Below, piece by piece: positions 9,878 to 18,595 of a stretch of DNA of 40,869 nucleotides. This DNA comes from a bacterium (GTDB taxonomy: Bacteria; Patescibacteriota; Microgenomatia; Daviesbacterales; UBA10151): positions 1-40,869 of the forward strand of contig JAJYNW010000013.1 in the NCBI GenBank assembly GCA_021786105.1, read 5' to 3'. A program made the position numbers and the translations under genes. Below the pieces are notes generated by a model that saw only the letters and a program-made list of their open reading frames with translations, ran no database searches and had not been told where the DNA came from. Positions within the stretch are counted from its first letter, which is position 1. The number at the start of each line of letters is the position of its first letter.

Positions 9878-10699
9878 TTATATCCCCAAAGCAGTTTTAA
9901 CTGTAGATTCCATGTCTTTGTAGGAATAAGCACCAGCAAATCCTTTATTATTCAGGTAAAAACCCGGAGTGCCGGAGATCCCCAGGGATTGAGCCAGAGC
10001 TACATCCTCGGTAAGCCGGCTATCATATTTCCCGCTATCCAAACAAGTCTTCATGGTAGCTGAATCGAAAACTCCCGACAGAAAATCTGCCATATCACCG
10101 GATTTAGTCTTGTCATTTTTCACCTGATTATTTAACAAATCATATCCCTTTGAGCTCATTAACAAGTCATGTACTTCCCAAAACTTGCCTTTTTCGTTGG
10201 CGCAATATAAAGCTTTGGCGCCCATCTCGCCATTGCCGTGACCCGGCGTATAAATCCAGGCAAAAGCAGCTTTGCCGTCGTCAACCAGTTTTTTCAGCTC
10301 CGGCACCGGCGCCACATAAGTTCCCCCGTCGGCCACCAAAGTAAACCGGGAGCCGATTTGCTTATTCAGCTCGGGATTCTTACCGGCAGCCACATGACAA
10401 AACGGACAACTGGGATCAGCCGCCTCTATCACTACCAATTTACCGTTAACATCACCAAGCTTAACCTGGCTTTTGTTAAACACCTCTTTAACCTGAGCCA
10501 AAGTTACGGTAGGTTGCGGGGATGCTTGCTGAGCAGCTGGTTGGGCAGACGGTGAAACTGTGGCAGTATTTGCTTGGGTACCGGTGGTTCTGGAACCAAT
10601 TTTGATAATTCCCCCGCTGATTAAGATAGAAATAGAAATAATTAGAGAACCAACAATAATGGCGTTGGGGATGCTTAAAAAAGGCTGCGGTTTTTCCAT
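9878..10699 (-). CDS. Membrane-anchored DsbA-like thioredoxin-fold thiol:disulfide oxidoreductase
   Basis: N-terminal TM, DPSCPFCHVAAG CxxC motif, LGISGTPGFYLNNKGFAGAYSYKDM cis-Pro region. Confidence 0.85.
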   Translation of the reverse strand: MEKPQPFLSIPNAIIVGSLIISISILISGGIIKIGSRTTGTQANTATVSPSAQPAAQQASPQPTVTLAQVKEVFNKSQVKLGDVNGKLVVIEAADPSCPFCHVAAGKNPELNKQIGSRFTLVADGGTYVAPVPELKKLVDDGKAAFAWIYTPGHGNGEMGAKALYCANEKGKFWEVHDLLMSSKGYDLLNNQVKNDKTKSGDMADFLSGVFDSATMKTCLDSGKYDSRLTEDVALAQSLGISGTPGFYLNNKGFAGAYSYKDMESTVKTALGI

Positions 10700-10712
10700 T
10701 ATTAAGATTTTA

Positions 10713-11291
10713 TCAGTTAAATTGGTTTTGGGCAATTGGCAGTCCCTGATCAAAAATCACTTCCAGGGCTTTGATCCCCTGTTTAATCATCGCTTTTACC
10801 TCTGACTTTTCTTTAGGAGGAAACTTTTCCAGCACAAACCCTTCCGCATGAAAAGATAATCTCTTGTGCTGCTCAGCATGTGATTTCTCATTACCAATCC
10901 CCAGGCGGACCCGGACAAACTGATCAGTTCCCAATCTGTTGATAACCGACTCCACTCCATGATGCCCTGCTCCGCTCCCCCCTAATCTTACTTTAATTTT
11001 ACCCAAGGGTAAGTCTAAATCATCATGGATAACAATAACATCCTCAGGGGCAATTTTAAAAAAATTGGCTAAGGCGGATACAGCTAAACCGGACTCGTTC
11101 ATAAAAGTTTGCGGCCGGACTAAAATTAAATCATTGCCTAATTTAATTATTTCCGCCTTAAATTTACTCTCATGATTCCAGTCCTCCAAATTATTCTTCC
11201 GCCTGAATTCCTCCAATACCTCAAACCCTAAATTATGCCGGGTATTGTTATATTGCTCCCCGGGATTCCCTAAACCAACTATAATTTTCAT
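10713..11291 (-). CDS. pth: Peptidyl-tRNA hydrolase
   Basis: MKIIVGLGNPGEQYNNTRHNLGFEVL; HDDLDLPLGKIKVRLGGSGAGHHGVESV. Confidence 0.95.
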   Translation of the reverse strand: MKIIVGLGNPGEQYNNTRHNLGFEVLEEFRRKNNLEDWNHESKFKAEIIKLGNDLILVRPQTFMNESGLAVSALANFFKIAPEDVIVIHDDLDLPLGKIKVRLGGSGAGHHGVESVINRLGTDQFVRVRLGIGNEKSHAEQHKRLSFHAEGFVLEKFPPKEKSEVKAMIKQGIKALEVIFDQGLPIAQNQFN

Positions 11292-11324
11292 ATTTTTTGA
11301 CAATATGGTGTACGATCGTACAAG

Positions 11325-12107
11325 TTATTGTCGTAGAGCTGACAAAATTTGTTCATGGATTAAACCATTAGAAACTACAATTTCCATTCTCTTTTTTGTC
11401 CAGTCAATAGCTCCCCCCTTTGTATCAGTTACCTTACCCCCTGCTTCTATAATTATCAGTACACCAGCAATACAATCCCAAATATTATCTTCATTGGCAA
11501 ACCCATCCAGTTTTCCGCCTCCCACCATGGCAAAAACCAAAGCATCGCTACACATCGAAAACGGATAAGCCACCTTTTCGCTTAAAGGAATAACATATTT
11601 CTTAACTTTTGCTGCTCTGCTTGACCGGTGGGCAAAATCAACTCCAATAGCAGCATCTTTTAACTGTTCTGTAGTGCTCACATTGATTTTTTTCCCATTT
11701 AAAAAAGCGCCTTTGCCTTGCTGTGCCCAGTACAAATCTTTTGTCATCACTTGGTATATCACACCTAAAAATGGTTTGTTATTTTTTAAAAGACCAATAG
11801 ACACGGAAAAAGTTGGCCAGCCCACTGTAAAAGCTGTGGTGCCATCTAGAGGATCAATTACCCACGTATAATCACTGTTATTATTTTTTACTCCGCTCTC
11901 TTCAGCAATAAAATTATGATCAAAAAAATTATCTTTAATAATCCCCAATATTAATTTCTCAGCTTCTAAATCTGCAGTAGTGGCAAAATTACTCTCATCA
12001 TTTTTTTTAATTCTTTTCTTTAAATTCTTGCCAAAATAACCCTCAATTATTTTTCCGGCCTCTAAAGCCGCTTCTTTAGCTACTTTTAAAAATTGATCAT
12101 CATTCAT
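11325..12107 (-). CDS. Inositol monophosphatase family protein
   Basis: DYTWVIDPLDGTTAF and WDCIAGVLIIIEAGG motifs. Confidence 0.9.
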   Translation of the reverse strand: MNDDQFLKVAKEAALEAGKIIEGYFGKNLKKRIKKNDESNFATTADLEAEKLILGIIKDNFFDHNFIAEESGVKNNNSDYTWVIDPLDGTTAFTVGWPTFSVSIGLLKNNKPFLGVIYQVMTKDLYWAQQGKGAFLNGKKINVSTTEQLKDAAIGVDFAHRSSRAAKVKKYVIPLSEKVAYPFSMCSDALVFAMVGGGKLDGFANEDNIWDCIAGVLIIIEAGGKVTDTKGGAIDWTKKRMEIVVSNGLIHEQILSALRQ

Positions 12108-12133
12108 ACAGTAATTGTACCACTTCAAACATT

Positions 12134-12217
12134 TTTCAGTTTTCAGCTTTCAGTTACCAGTTCTCAATTTTTAATGAGTTTTCAATTGATTATTGTTACA
12201 TTGAAAATTGAAAATTT
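12134..12217. repeat. Intergenic heptamer-type tandem repeat with inverted AT-rich partner
   Basis: tttcagt tttcagc tttcagt taccagt tctcaat ... ttgaaaattgaaaattt. Confidence 0.65.
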
Positions 12218-12219
12218 AG

Positions 12220-13521
12220 TTAATCAAACAATCCTAATTGCGGCACCTCGGCCTCTTGTTCCTTAACCGCTTTTTGCTCGTGATCCCAAATTTTTACCAC
12301 TCCATACACCCCGTCATACCCCGGATCAATTACCAGATCACCGCGTCTGGCTTTATCCACCCCTTCCGCCACTTTAGGCCCGGATATTTTGGCAATTTCT
12401 CCCGGTTCAACCTTGGTTAAAATCTTTATTTCACTCCCTAAAGCAGCCGTTAACTTTCTATATTCATTTAGCACCTTTTGGGTTGTTGGAGCAGTCCCAA
12501 AAGCCTCCGCAATAATTTGCAAAAGTGGGATTAACATTTTATAGCCGGCTTTTTGTGGAAAGGCTTCGCTTTTAATAAATCCTTCGGAATTCTTCACTTT
12601 TAAATCCTCGTGCGACCGTCCTGCAATCTCCTCTACCCTCTCCATTACTCCCACTGTTAACTCTCTTCCGCAGACCGGGCACTTGGTACCCTTTGCTTTA
12701 GTATCTTCCGGAGCATATTTGACATTACAATTCCGGTGCCCAGTGTAATGATACTTCCCCTCTTCCGGATAAAACTCAATAGTGCCGGCAATCTTTTGCT
12801 CTTTAACAGCCTCAAACATCCCCAGATAACCTGCCTCCAAACTACCATTAAAAACTGTGGCTTCCCGGCCTAAATTAGGCAAAGAATGAGCGTCAGAACA
12901 AGAAATAACTGACCGGTTATCTAACTCTTTAATCCGCCAGTTCATAGCCGGGTCAGAAGAAAGCCCGGTTTCGATGGCGTAAATGTATTCGGTCAGATCC
13001 TCAAAACAATCGTGCAAACTATCATAGCCAGATTGGGAACCAAAAACACCAAACCAGGGTGTCCAGGCGTGCGCCGGAATAAATAAGACATTTTTATCTA
13101 TTTCCAAACACATTCTGAGTAACTCTTTGGAAGAAATCCCCACGATCGGCCGGCCATCTGAGGACAAATTAGCCCGTTTAGAAAGCAGTGTCTGCTGTAA
13201 CCTGGCCGCCGCGTCAAAATTGGGCAAAATTATCACATTATGAATTCTTCTAACTGCTCCTTTATGGGAATAAATTGAGGCTACTTCCACGGTTAAAACA
13301 AATTTAACTGCCGGGTCTTTTTCATAAGTTAAAAAGCCGGTGCCATCCTCTTTTAATTGACTCTTTAGCTCGGCAAACCATAAAGGGTGTAAACAATCCC
13401 CGGTTCCCATCACATCAATTCCTTTTAGCTTGGCCCACATAGCTAAGTTAGGCACATTTAGTTGTTGGGAACACGCCCGGGAGAATCTGGAGTGAATGTG
13501 AAGATCGGCAATGTAGGCCAT
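12220..13521 (-). CDS. PHP-family endonuclease Q-like protein
   Basis: ADLHIHSRFSRA PHP motif, CPVCGRELTVGVMERVEEIAGR zinc-binding segment, DAHSLPNLGREATVF. Confidence 0.8.
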   Translation of the reverse strand: MAYIADLHIHSRFSRACSQQLNVPNLAMWAKLKGIDVMGTGDCLHPLWFAELKSQLKEDGTGFLTYEKDPAVKFVLTVEVASIYSHKGAVRRIHNVIILPNFDAAARLQQTLLSKRANLSSDGRPIVGISSKELLRMCLEIDKNVLFIPAHAWTPWFGVFGSQSGYDSLHDCFEDLTEYIYAIETGLSSDPAMNWRIKELDNRSVISCSDAHSLPNLGREATVFNGSLEAGYLGMFEAVKEQKIAGTIEFYPEEGKYHYTGHRNCNVKYAPEDTKAKGTKCPVCGRELTVGVMERVEEIAGRSHEDLKVKNSEGFIKSEAFPQKAGYKMLIPLLQIIAEAFGTAPTTQKVLNEYRKLTAALGSEIKILTKVEPGEIAKISGPKVAEGVDKARRGDLVIDPGYDGVYGVVKIWDHEQKAVKEQEAEVPQLGLFD

Positions 13522-13525
13522 GCGG

Positions 13526-14071
13526 CTATTTTAGCATACTCTGTTTCCGATCCATCCTCTTTTTAAAAAGATTCTCCCTAAACCCGCCTTCATTCACAAA
13601 CTTTTCCTCCAGCCATCTTAGTTTTTGATCTAAAAGCCTGTTAGTTTGATTAATTAAACAGATTATAGCATTAGCCGCCGGTTCTCCTCCATGCTCAATA
13701 TAATTTTTATAATCGTTATAACTATTATAATTGTTATAAACTAAACTTCGAACTCTTTTCGCCTCTGCAGAATCCTTATCCCACAATCTAAATCCATGCT
13801 GGCGTAAAAAGTCCTGATAATCATTTAACAGCTCTTCCAAACTTCCCCTAGCTACTCCTAAAAGTTTAATTCTCCCTTCTAAACTTTTCTGGAGATAGCC
13901 TTCAGGTATATTCTGCTTACCGGATCGGGCAGCCTGTTCCATTTGGTCTTTGGTGCGGGATTTATAATCAATGTACTTTTGGCAAAAAGCCACAGTAAAG
14001 TCATAAATAATTTCTGATTGCTTAAAGAAAGGGAGGTTTTTGTAGCCGCCGTTAATCGTTTGCTTTTTCAT
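13526..14071 (-). CDS. Four-helix-bundle (23S IVS-type) protein with suffix domain
   Basis: FKQSEIIYDFTVAFCQKYI...QMEQAARSGKQNIPEGY...SLEELLNDYQDFL. Confidence 0.8.
   Translation of the reverse strand: MKKQTINGGYKNLPFFKQSEIIYDFTVAFCQKYIDYKSRTKDQMEQAARSGKQNIPEGYLQKSLEGRIKLLGVARGSLEELLNDYQDFLRQHGFRLWDKDSAEAKRVRSLVYNNYNSYNDYKNYIEHGGEPAANAIICLINQTNRLLDQKLRWLEEKFVNEGGFRENLFKKRMDRKQSMLK
13699..13739. repeat. 9-bp-period TATAA-rich repeat inside the four-helix-bundle gene
   Basis: tataatcgt tataactat tataattgt tataa; encodes YNNYNSYNDYKNY. Confidence 0.8.
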
Positions 14072-14113
14072 ATAACCATTATAACGATTATAATTATTAT
14101 AACTGTTATATTA
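14071..14113 (-). promoter_or_regulatory. 9-bp-period repeat giving three tandem TATAAT boxes before the four-helix-bundle start
   Basis: Minus strand: TATAATaat TATAATcgt TATAATggt tatATG. Confidence 0.7.
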
Positions 14114-15901
14114 TTTCTTAAACTGAAGCTTATACATTTCCAATAGCTCTTTAACTGTCGTAGCATCTTCCGGTTTTTTGTCAGCCTCTCTAAATTTCAC
14201 TAACCGGGGAAACCTTAATGCATAACCCGGCTCAGAATCAGTTTTTCCGGCTGTATGCACCGGGCTTTTAGTAATCTCATCTGCCAAAACTTCGATCACA
14301 ATCTCCGGCTTAATCCAAACAGAAGGCACCAGAATTGAATTTACCCTGGCCGGTTTGTGATCCACTTTAATTTTGTCTGCTCTTTTATGAATCTCTCTCC
14401 ACTCCTCATCCGTTAACCCTGTGCCAATTTTAGACACCGTCACAAATTCGTCCTTCGACTCATCATAAACACCTACGAGCAGTGACCCGGCCCCAAACTC
14501 TGCCCTCTTTCCCCGGCCAAAAATATAGCCCAAAATTACACAATCAATGGTATCTTTCAGTTCACCGGCCGAATGCCTTTTTAATTTCACCCAGTTAAAA
14601 TTTCGGGCCCCAGCCTCATAGGTGGAATCCGGCTTTTTACAGACCAATCCTTCCAAACCTTTAGTGATAGCATCGTTGAAAAGCTCGTTAATCCGTTCTT
14701 CTGATTTGGTAAATTCCCCTGGCTGAGCAATCAACACTTCATCACCTGTTATTACCTCCTTCAGTCTTCTCATCCTATCCCGCAAAGATAAATCAATCAA
14801 AGATCGCCCATCCAAATACATCACATCAAAAACAAAGGCCTTAAGTGGCAGTTCTATAGCCATTTCTGCCACCTTGTATTTGCGCCGCCTTTTGGTAGTT
14901 TCCTGAAAAGGTAAAAATTCCTCGGATTGCGGATTAAAAGCCAAGGCTTCTGAATCTAAAATGGCAGTTTTTGCCTTAATTTGCTTCCTGACACCCTCGA
15001 TGATTTCCGGCATCATAGCCGTAGTTTCTTCCAAATTCCGGGAAAACAGCCTTACTTGATCCCCGTTTTTGTGAATCTGCACCCTAAATCCATCATATTT
15101 ATATTGGATATGAACTTCCCCGCCAAACTTTTCTAAAATGGTTTTGGCATCAGGCAGTCTTTCAGCCAACTGCGACCTAATTGGCCTGCCGACCGTAACA
15201 TCCAGCTTTTTAACTCCCTCCAAACCCTTTTTCCAAAGCACCTGGCCAATTAAACCTAAATCAGAAGTTTTATTGTAAGCCCCTTCCAACTCTTTCCTCT
15301 TTTTACGGTCACCTAATTTGGCGAGAGCAAAAGCATCTAAAATAGTCGGATCACCAACCCCCAACCTGGAAGTTCCCAGAGGAATCCGGACTAAGTGTTT
15401 GGCGGAAATTGGATTAGCTTTTTGTAAAAGATCTACCAGCAGTGCCTGTTTTTTTTCTACTGTCCCCTCGCCAGTTATTTGAGCAATTTCTTTCAACACC
15501 TCAAAAACCCTTTCCACTGTCATTCCGGCCCCTGAGCCGGAATCTATATTTTTGGATCCCTGCTTTCCCCGCAAGGGGACTAGCTTCTTCGAAGCATCGC
15601 GCAGGGATGACAATTTGTAGGCCACTACCCCCAAATCCCCTACCCGACCATACTCTTTTAAAACTTCCTCCCGGTCTATTCCGTAAGCTTTGGCAATACT
15701 GGCGGCCACTGTCCGTTCTGCCATCCCAATCTCAATCGGCTCATAAAAGGGGGCTACCCGGCCCTGAATCAGATAAACCACTTTAGCAATTTCCTCTGCT
15801 TTCACCTCTTTAAACAGCTCGGAAAGAATATCAATTAGAGCTAGTCTCGAGGAAGTTTGTTCCAATTTTTCAAAATATTCAGCCAGTTGGGAAAATAACA
15901 T
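14111..15901 (-). CDS. lig: ATP-dependent DNA ligase (archaeal-like)
   Basis: KYDGFRVQIHK nucleotidyl-lysine motif, GLEGLVCKKPDSTYEAGARNFNWVKLKR. Confidence 0.93.
   Translation of the reverse strand: MLFSQLAEYFEKLEQTSSRLALIDILSELFKEVKAEEIAKVVYLIQGRVAPFYEPIEIGMAERTVAASIAKAYGIDREEVLKEYGRVGDLGVVAYKLSSLRDASKKLVPLRGKQGSKNIDSGSGAGMTVERVFEVLKEIAQITGEGTVEKKQALLVDLLQKANPISAKHLVRIPLGTSRLGVGDPTILDAFALAKLGDRKKRKELEGAYNKTSDLGLIGQVLWKKGLEGVKKLDVTVGRPIRSQLAERLPDAKTILEKFGGEVHIQYKYDGFRVQIHKNGDQVRLFSRNLEETTAMMPEIIEGVRKQIKAKTAILDSEALAFNPQSEEFLPFQETTKRRRKYKVAEMAIELPLKAFVFDVMYLDGRSLIDLSLRDRMRRLKEVITGDEVLIAQPGEFTKSEERINELFNDAITKGLEGLVCKKPDSTYEAGARNFNWVKLKRHSAGELKDTIDCVILGYIFGRGKRAEFGAGSLLVGVYDESKDEFVTVSKIGTGLTDEEWREIHKRADKIKVDHKPARVNSILVPSVWIKPEIVIEVLADEITKSPVHTAGKTDSEPGYALRFPRLVKFREADKKPEDATTVKELLEMYKLQFKK
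15518..15612. repeat. TGTCAT-type palindromic element in frame inside DNA ligase gene
   Basis: TGTCATTCCGG...CAGGGATGACA; translated LSSLRDASKKLVPLRGKQGSKNIDSGSGAGMT. Confidence 0.85.
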
Positions 15902-15952
15902 AAACTCTTTCCGATTGTAATAGATTCAAGGAATATTGTAAAATGTAGGCCT

Positions 15953-16735
15953 ATGATTCGTACCGAAGAAATGGGAGGTGTTGCTGCTGAGATTCAACAC
16001 GGTTCGGCAGAGATATTATCCTTAACTGAAATAAGGAGACGAGCGGCAGATCTTATTGAGGATCCCGAAGCAAGAAAAGCAGTTGATGCCTACTTAGTTA
16101 TGGCCGCCGGACTCGATCAACTAGTGGAAGGGGTGGCTAATAAACGGCTATTCAATCAAAAACTGGAAGAATCAGTTGCCAGAGCGCAAAGAACCGGAAT
16201 CCCCCTTACTCTGCTGCTCTGTGATTTGGATAACTTCAAGCCTTTTAATGATAAACTTGGACATAAAGTTGGTGATGAAGTTTTACAAAAAGTCGGCAAT
16301 AATATCAAGCGGCATACCAGAATAACCGATACTGTCGCAAGACTTGGTGGGGACGAATTTGGCATAATCTTGCCAGACACTTCCCTGGTTCACAGCCTGG
16401 TTGTAGCAGACCGGGTATTAACAAGCATACCAAACATAAGACCAACAGTTACCCAAAACAGCCTGGTTCCCCAACTCGGCGTATCCATAGGAATTGCCCA
16501 GTTTGCTCCTGGAGAAAACGCCCAAACCTTTTTCGAAAGAGCGGACACAGAAGGTTTACTCATAGCAAAACAACAAGAAGGAAAAAATGCAATTGGTTTA
16601 GCACTTCATCCTGGCCAGCACTTATCTTTTGGTAATTTACGGTCTACAATATTGAGCGATACAGGAATTAGCTCCCAGCAGCAAGTTGCCTTAATTAACC
16701 ATATCCTGGATAAAACCTTCTTAACCAGTAAATAA
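15953..16735 (+). CDS. GGDEF-domain diguanylate cyclase
   Basis: LLCDLDNFKPFNDKLGHKVGDEVL...RITDTVARLGGDEFGIILP. Confidence 0.9.
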   Translation: MIRTEEMGGVAAEIQHGSAEILSLTEIRRRAADLIEDPEARKAVDAYLVMAAGLDQLVEGVANKRLFNQKLEESVARAQRTGIPLTLLLCDLDNFKPFNDKLGHKVGDEVLQKVGNNIKRHTRITDTVARLGGDEFGIILPDTSLVHSLVVADRVLTSIPNIRPTVTQNSLVPQLGVSIGIAQFAPGENAQTFFERADTEGLLIAKQQEGKNAIGLALHPGQHLSFGNLRSTILSDTGISSQQQVALINHILDKTFLTSK

Positions 16736-16753
16736 ATTTTACAGCTGGGAGTT

Positions 16754-17380
16754 TTAGGCAACTTTTTGAGGCTCATCTTTTGCCAATACAACCCATTTTC
16801 TAGGCCAAGTGGAGAATAGTTTTATTACGTCGCTGGGAAGAGAATCATTTATATTAGCCCGACGCATTAAATTTAAGTTCGTTGCCAGCAAGTCAATATC
16901 ATCAAGATCAAAGGGTTTTTGAAGAGCCATTACAAAACCGCTTTCTTTCAAGTAGCTCTTGCCCTGTTCCGTTGTTACATGCTCGCTACCTGATAGCGAA
17001 ACAACAACCGGCAGTAAACGATTTGGGTCTGGATTTTTTCGTTGTAAGGCGAAAGCCTGCGCCATAGCCTGTCTGGCCAGTTTAGCTCCATCAAGATTCT
17101 CTAAAGTCATTTCTTTTGGCTCTCTGCTGATTAAATAACCATCAAACATCAGTAGGTCAAAAGGTCTTTGCAATTTATAACTCTGATTCAACAGCTGCCT
17201 GCCCTCTTTTAATCCTTTACCTAGAACAACCTCGTATTCATAAGCCCCGAGAAATATTCCCATAATCTTACGAACTTGCGGGTCATCATCAACCACTAAA
17301 ATCCTCTTCTGGCCGTCAACGCCATTCTGTAAACTCTGTCCCTCGCTAGTCCGGCTCTCTGGGGATTTGCCTAAACTCAT
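16754..17380 (-). CDS. Response regulator receiver-domain protein
   Basis: ILVVDDDPQVRKIMGIFL...LLMFDGYLI...VVSLSGSEH...ALQKPFDLDDI. Confidence 0.8.
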   Translation of the reverse strand: MSLGKSPESRTSEGQSLQNGVDGQKRILVVDDDPQVRKIMGIFLGAYEYEVVLGKGLKEGRQLLNQSYKLQRPFDLLMFDGYLISREPKEMTLENLDGAKLARQAMAQAFALQRKNPDPNRLLPVVVSLSGSEHVTTEQGKSYLKESGFVMALQKPFDLDDIDLLATNLNLMRRANINDSLPSDVIKLFSTWPRKWVVLAKDEPQKVA

Positions 17381-17450
17381 AGCTAATTATTATATACCAC
17401 TAGTCAAATCTCTTGCACCCAATTTTAGAATATAAGAACCTTGCCTTTTG

Positions 17451-18539
17451 CTAGCGCAAAACGTAAGCTGCTTTTTTAGTGCCGCCGGCTTTTTTAACCA
17501 AGCCTTTTTGGCGGAGGAATTTCAGCTCTCTTAAAACCGTATCATCCGAATAATCCGGGAAAATCTTCCGGAAATCTTTATTGGACAAAGCTTTGTGCCG
17601 GTGGATATATTCCATAATCATCATTTGCCTTTCGTTTAGCATCAACTGCTTGCCTAATTTATCCTTAATCCGGGCATCCACCGAAATCCTTTGCACTTTT
17701 TCCTTAACCCGGTTTAGCTCAATCGCCACCCCTTCGGTAAAATACTCCAGCCAGGGGGTTAAATCCCGCTCATGGGTATCCAACACCAATTGATTAGAAA
17801 CAGCCTGCAAAGTTAAATAATATTGCATCAGATTTTCATCAAAATATTCCTCAAAAGAAAAAAACTTCCTGATATCATAACCGTCTAAAAACAGAATCAG
17901 GGTAGCCACAGCTCTCGCTACCCGGCCATTCCCGTCCACAAAAGGATGAATCCTGGCCAGTTCATAGTGGATAATCCCGGCTTTGATAATCGGGTGGATT
18001 TGTTTAGTCTCATCAGAGTTAATCCAGTTGACCAAATCTTCCACCAAATACGGCACTTCCACAGCGGGCGGCGGAGTGTAGGAAATTTGTCCGGTCTTAG
18101 TATTCCTGATTACTACCTGCCTGATTCTAAACCGACCCGAAGTCTCCGGTGACAGAATTTTTTCAGTGGTGAGTTTATGCATTTCCAAAAGAGTTTCAAG
18201 AGTAAAAATGTAACTGCCCGATCCGGTAGCTGTCGGACCAATTTTGGTATAAATCTCATCAATAAACTTTAAAACATTCCGATAATTAATGATTTCCTGA
18301 ACATCCCGGTCCCGGGCAATCACTTCCTCCCCTTCCAACACATCCCGGACTTCTTCCTCGGATAATTGATTGCCTTCCAAATGTGTCCCATGGTGAATAG
18401 TCCTTTCAATTGCTTCCTTCCTAAACTTAGCTTCCCAAGCCGGCACTAAAGGAGCATTAACAATAATCTCCCTCGAGGCTTCCACGATACCAATATCCTT
18501 CAGTATCTTATTGGTGATGGTGTATTTGGGGATGAACAT
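17451..18539 (-). CDS. Fic family protein with C-terminal winged-helix
   Basis: HPFVDGNGRVARAV Fic motif; HHGTHLEGNQLS resembles the Fic inhibitory helix; C-terminal NERQMMIMEYIHRHKALSNKDFRKIF. Confidence 0.9.
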   Translation of the reverse strand: MFIPKYTITNKILKDIGIVEASREIIVNAPLVPAWEAKFRKEAIERTIHHGTHLEGNQLSEEEVRDVLEGEEVIARDRDVQEIINYRNVLKFIDEIYTKIGPTATGSGSYIFTLETLLEMHKLTTEKILSPETSGRFRIRQVVIRNTKTGQISYTPPPAVEVPYLVEDLVNWINSDETKQIHPIIKAGIIHYELARIHPFVDGNGRVARAVATLILFLDGYDIRKFFSFEEYFDENLMQYYLTLQAVSNQLVLDTHERDLTPWLEYFTEGVAIELNRVKEKVQRISVDARIKDKLGKQLMLNERQMMIMEYIHRHKALSNKDFRKIFPDYSDDTVLRELKFLRQKGLVKKAGGTKKAAYVLR

Positions 18540-18595
18540 TGATTCAATTATCGCATTTTTCCCGCAAAAATTCTACGTTTACCAAAGGCCGATAT

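Noticed and set aside
14111-15901. DNA ligase, carB, recF and polA as pseudogenes broken by repeat insertion
   Set aside because: Each ORF stays open across the insertion and catalytic motifs on both sides are intact.
16754-17380. Receiver protein and LuxR-type protein as a two-component pair
   Set aside because: They are more than 10 kb apart with no sequence evidence of coupling.
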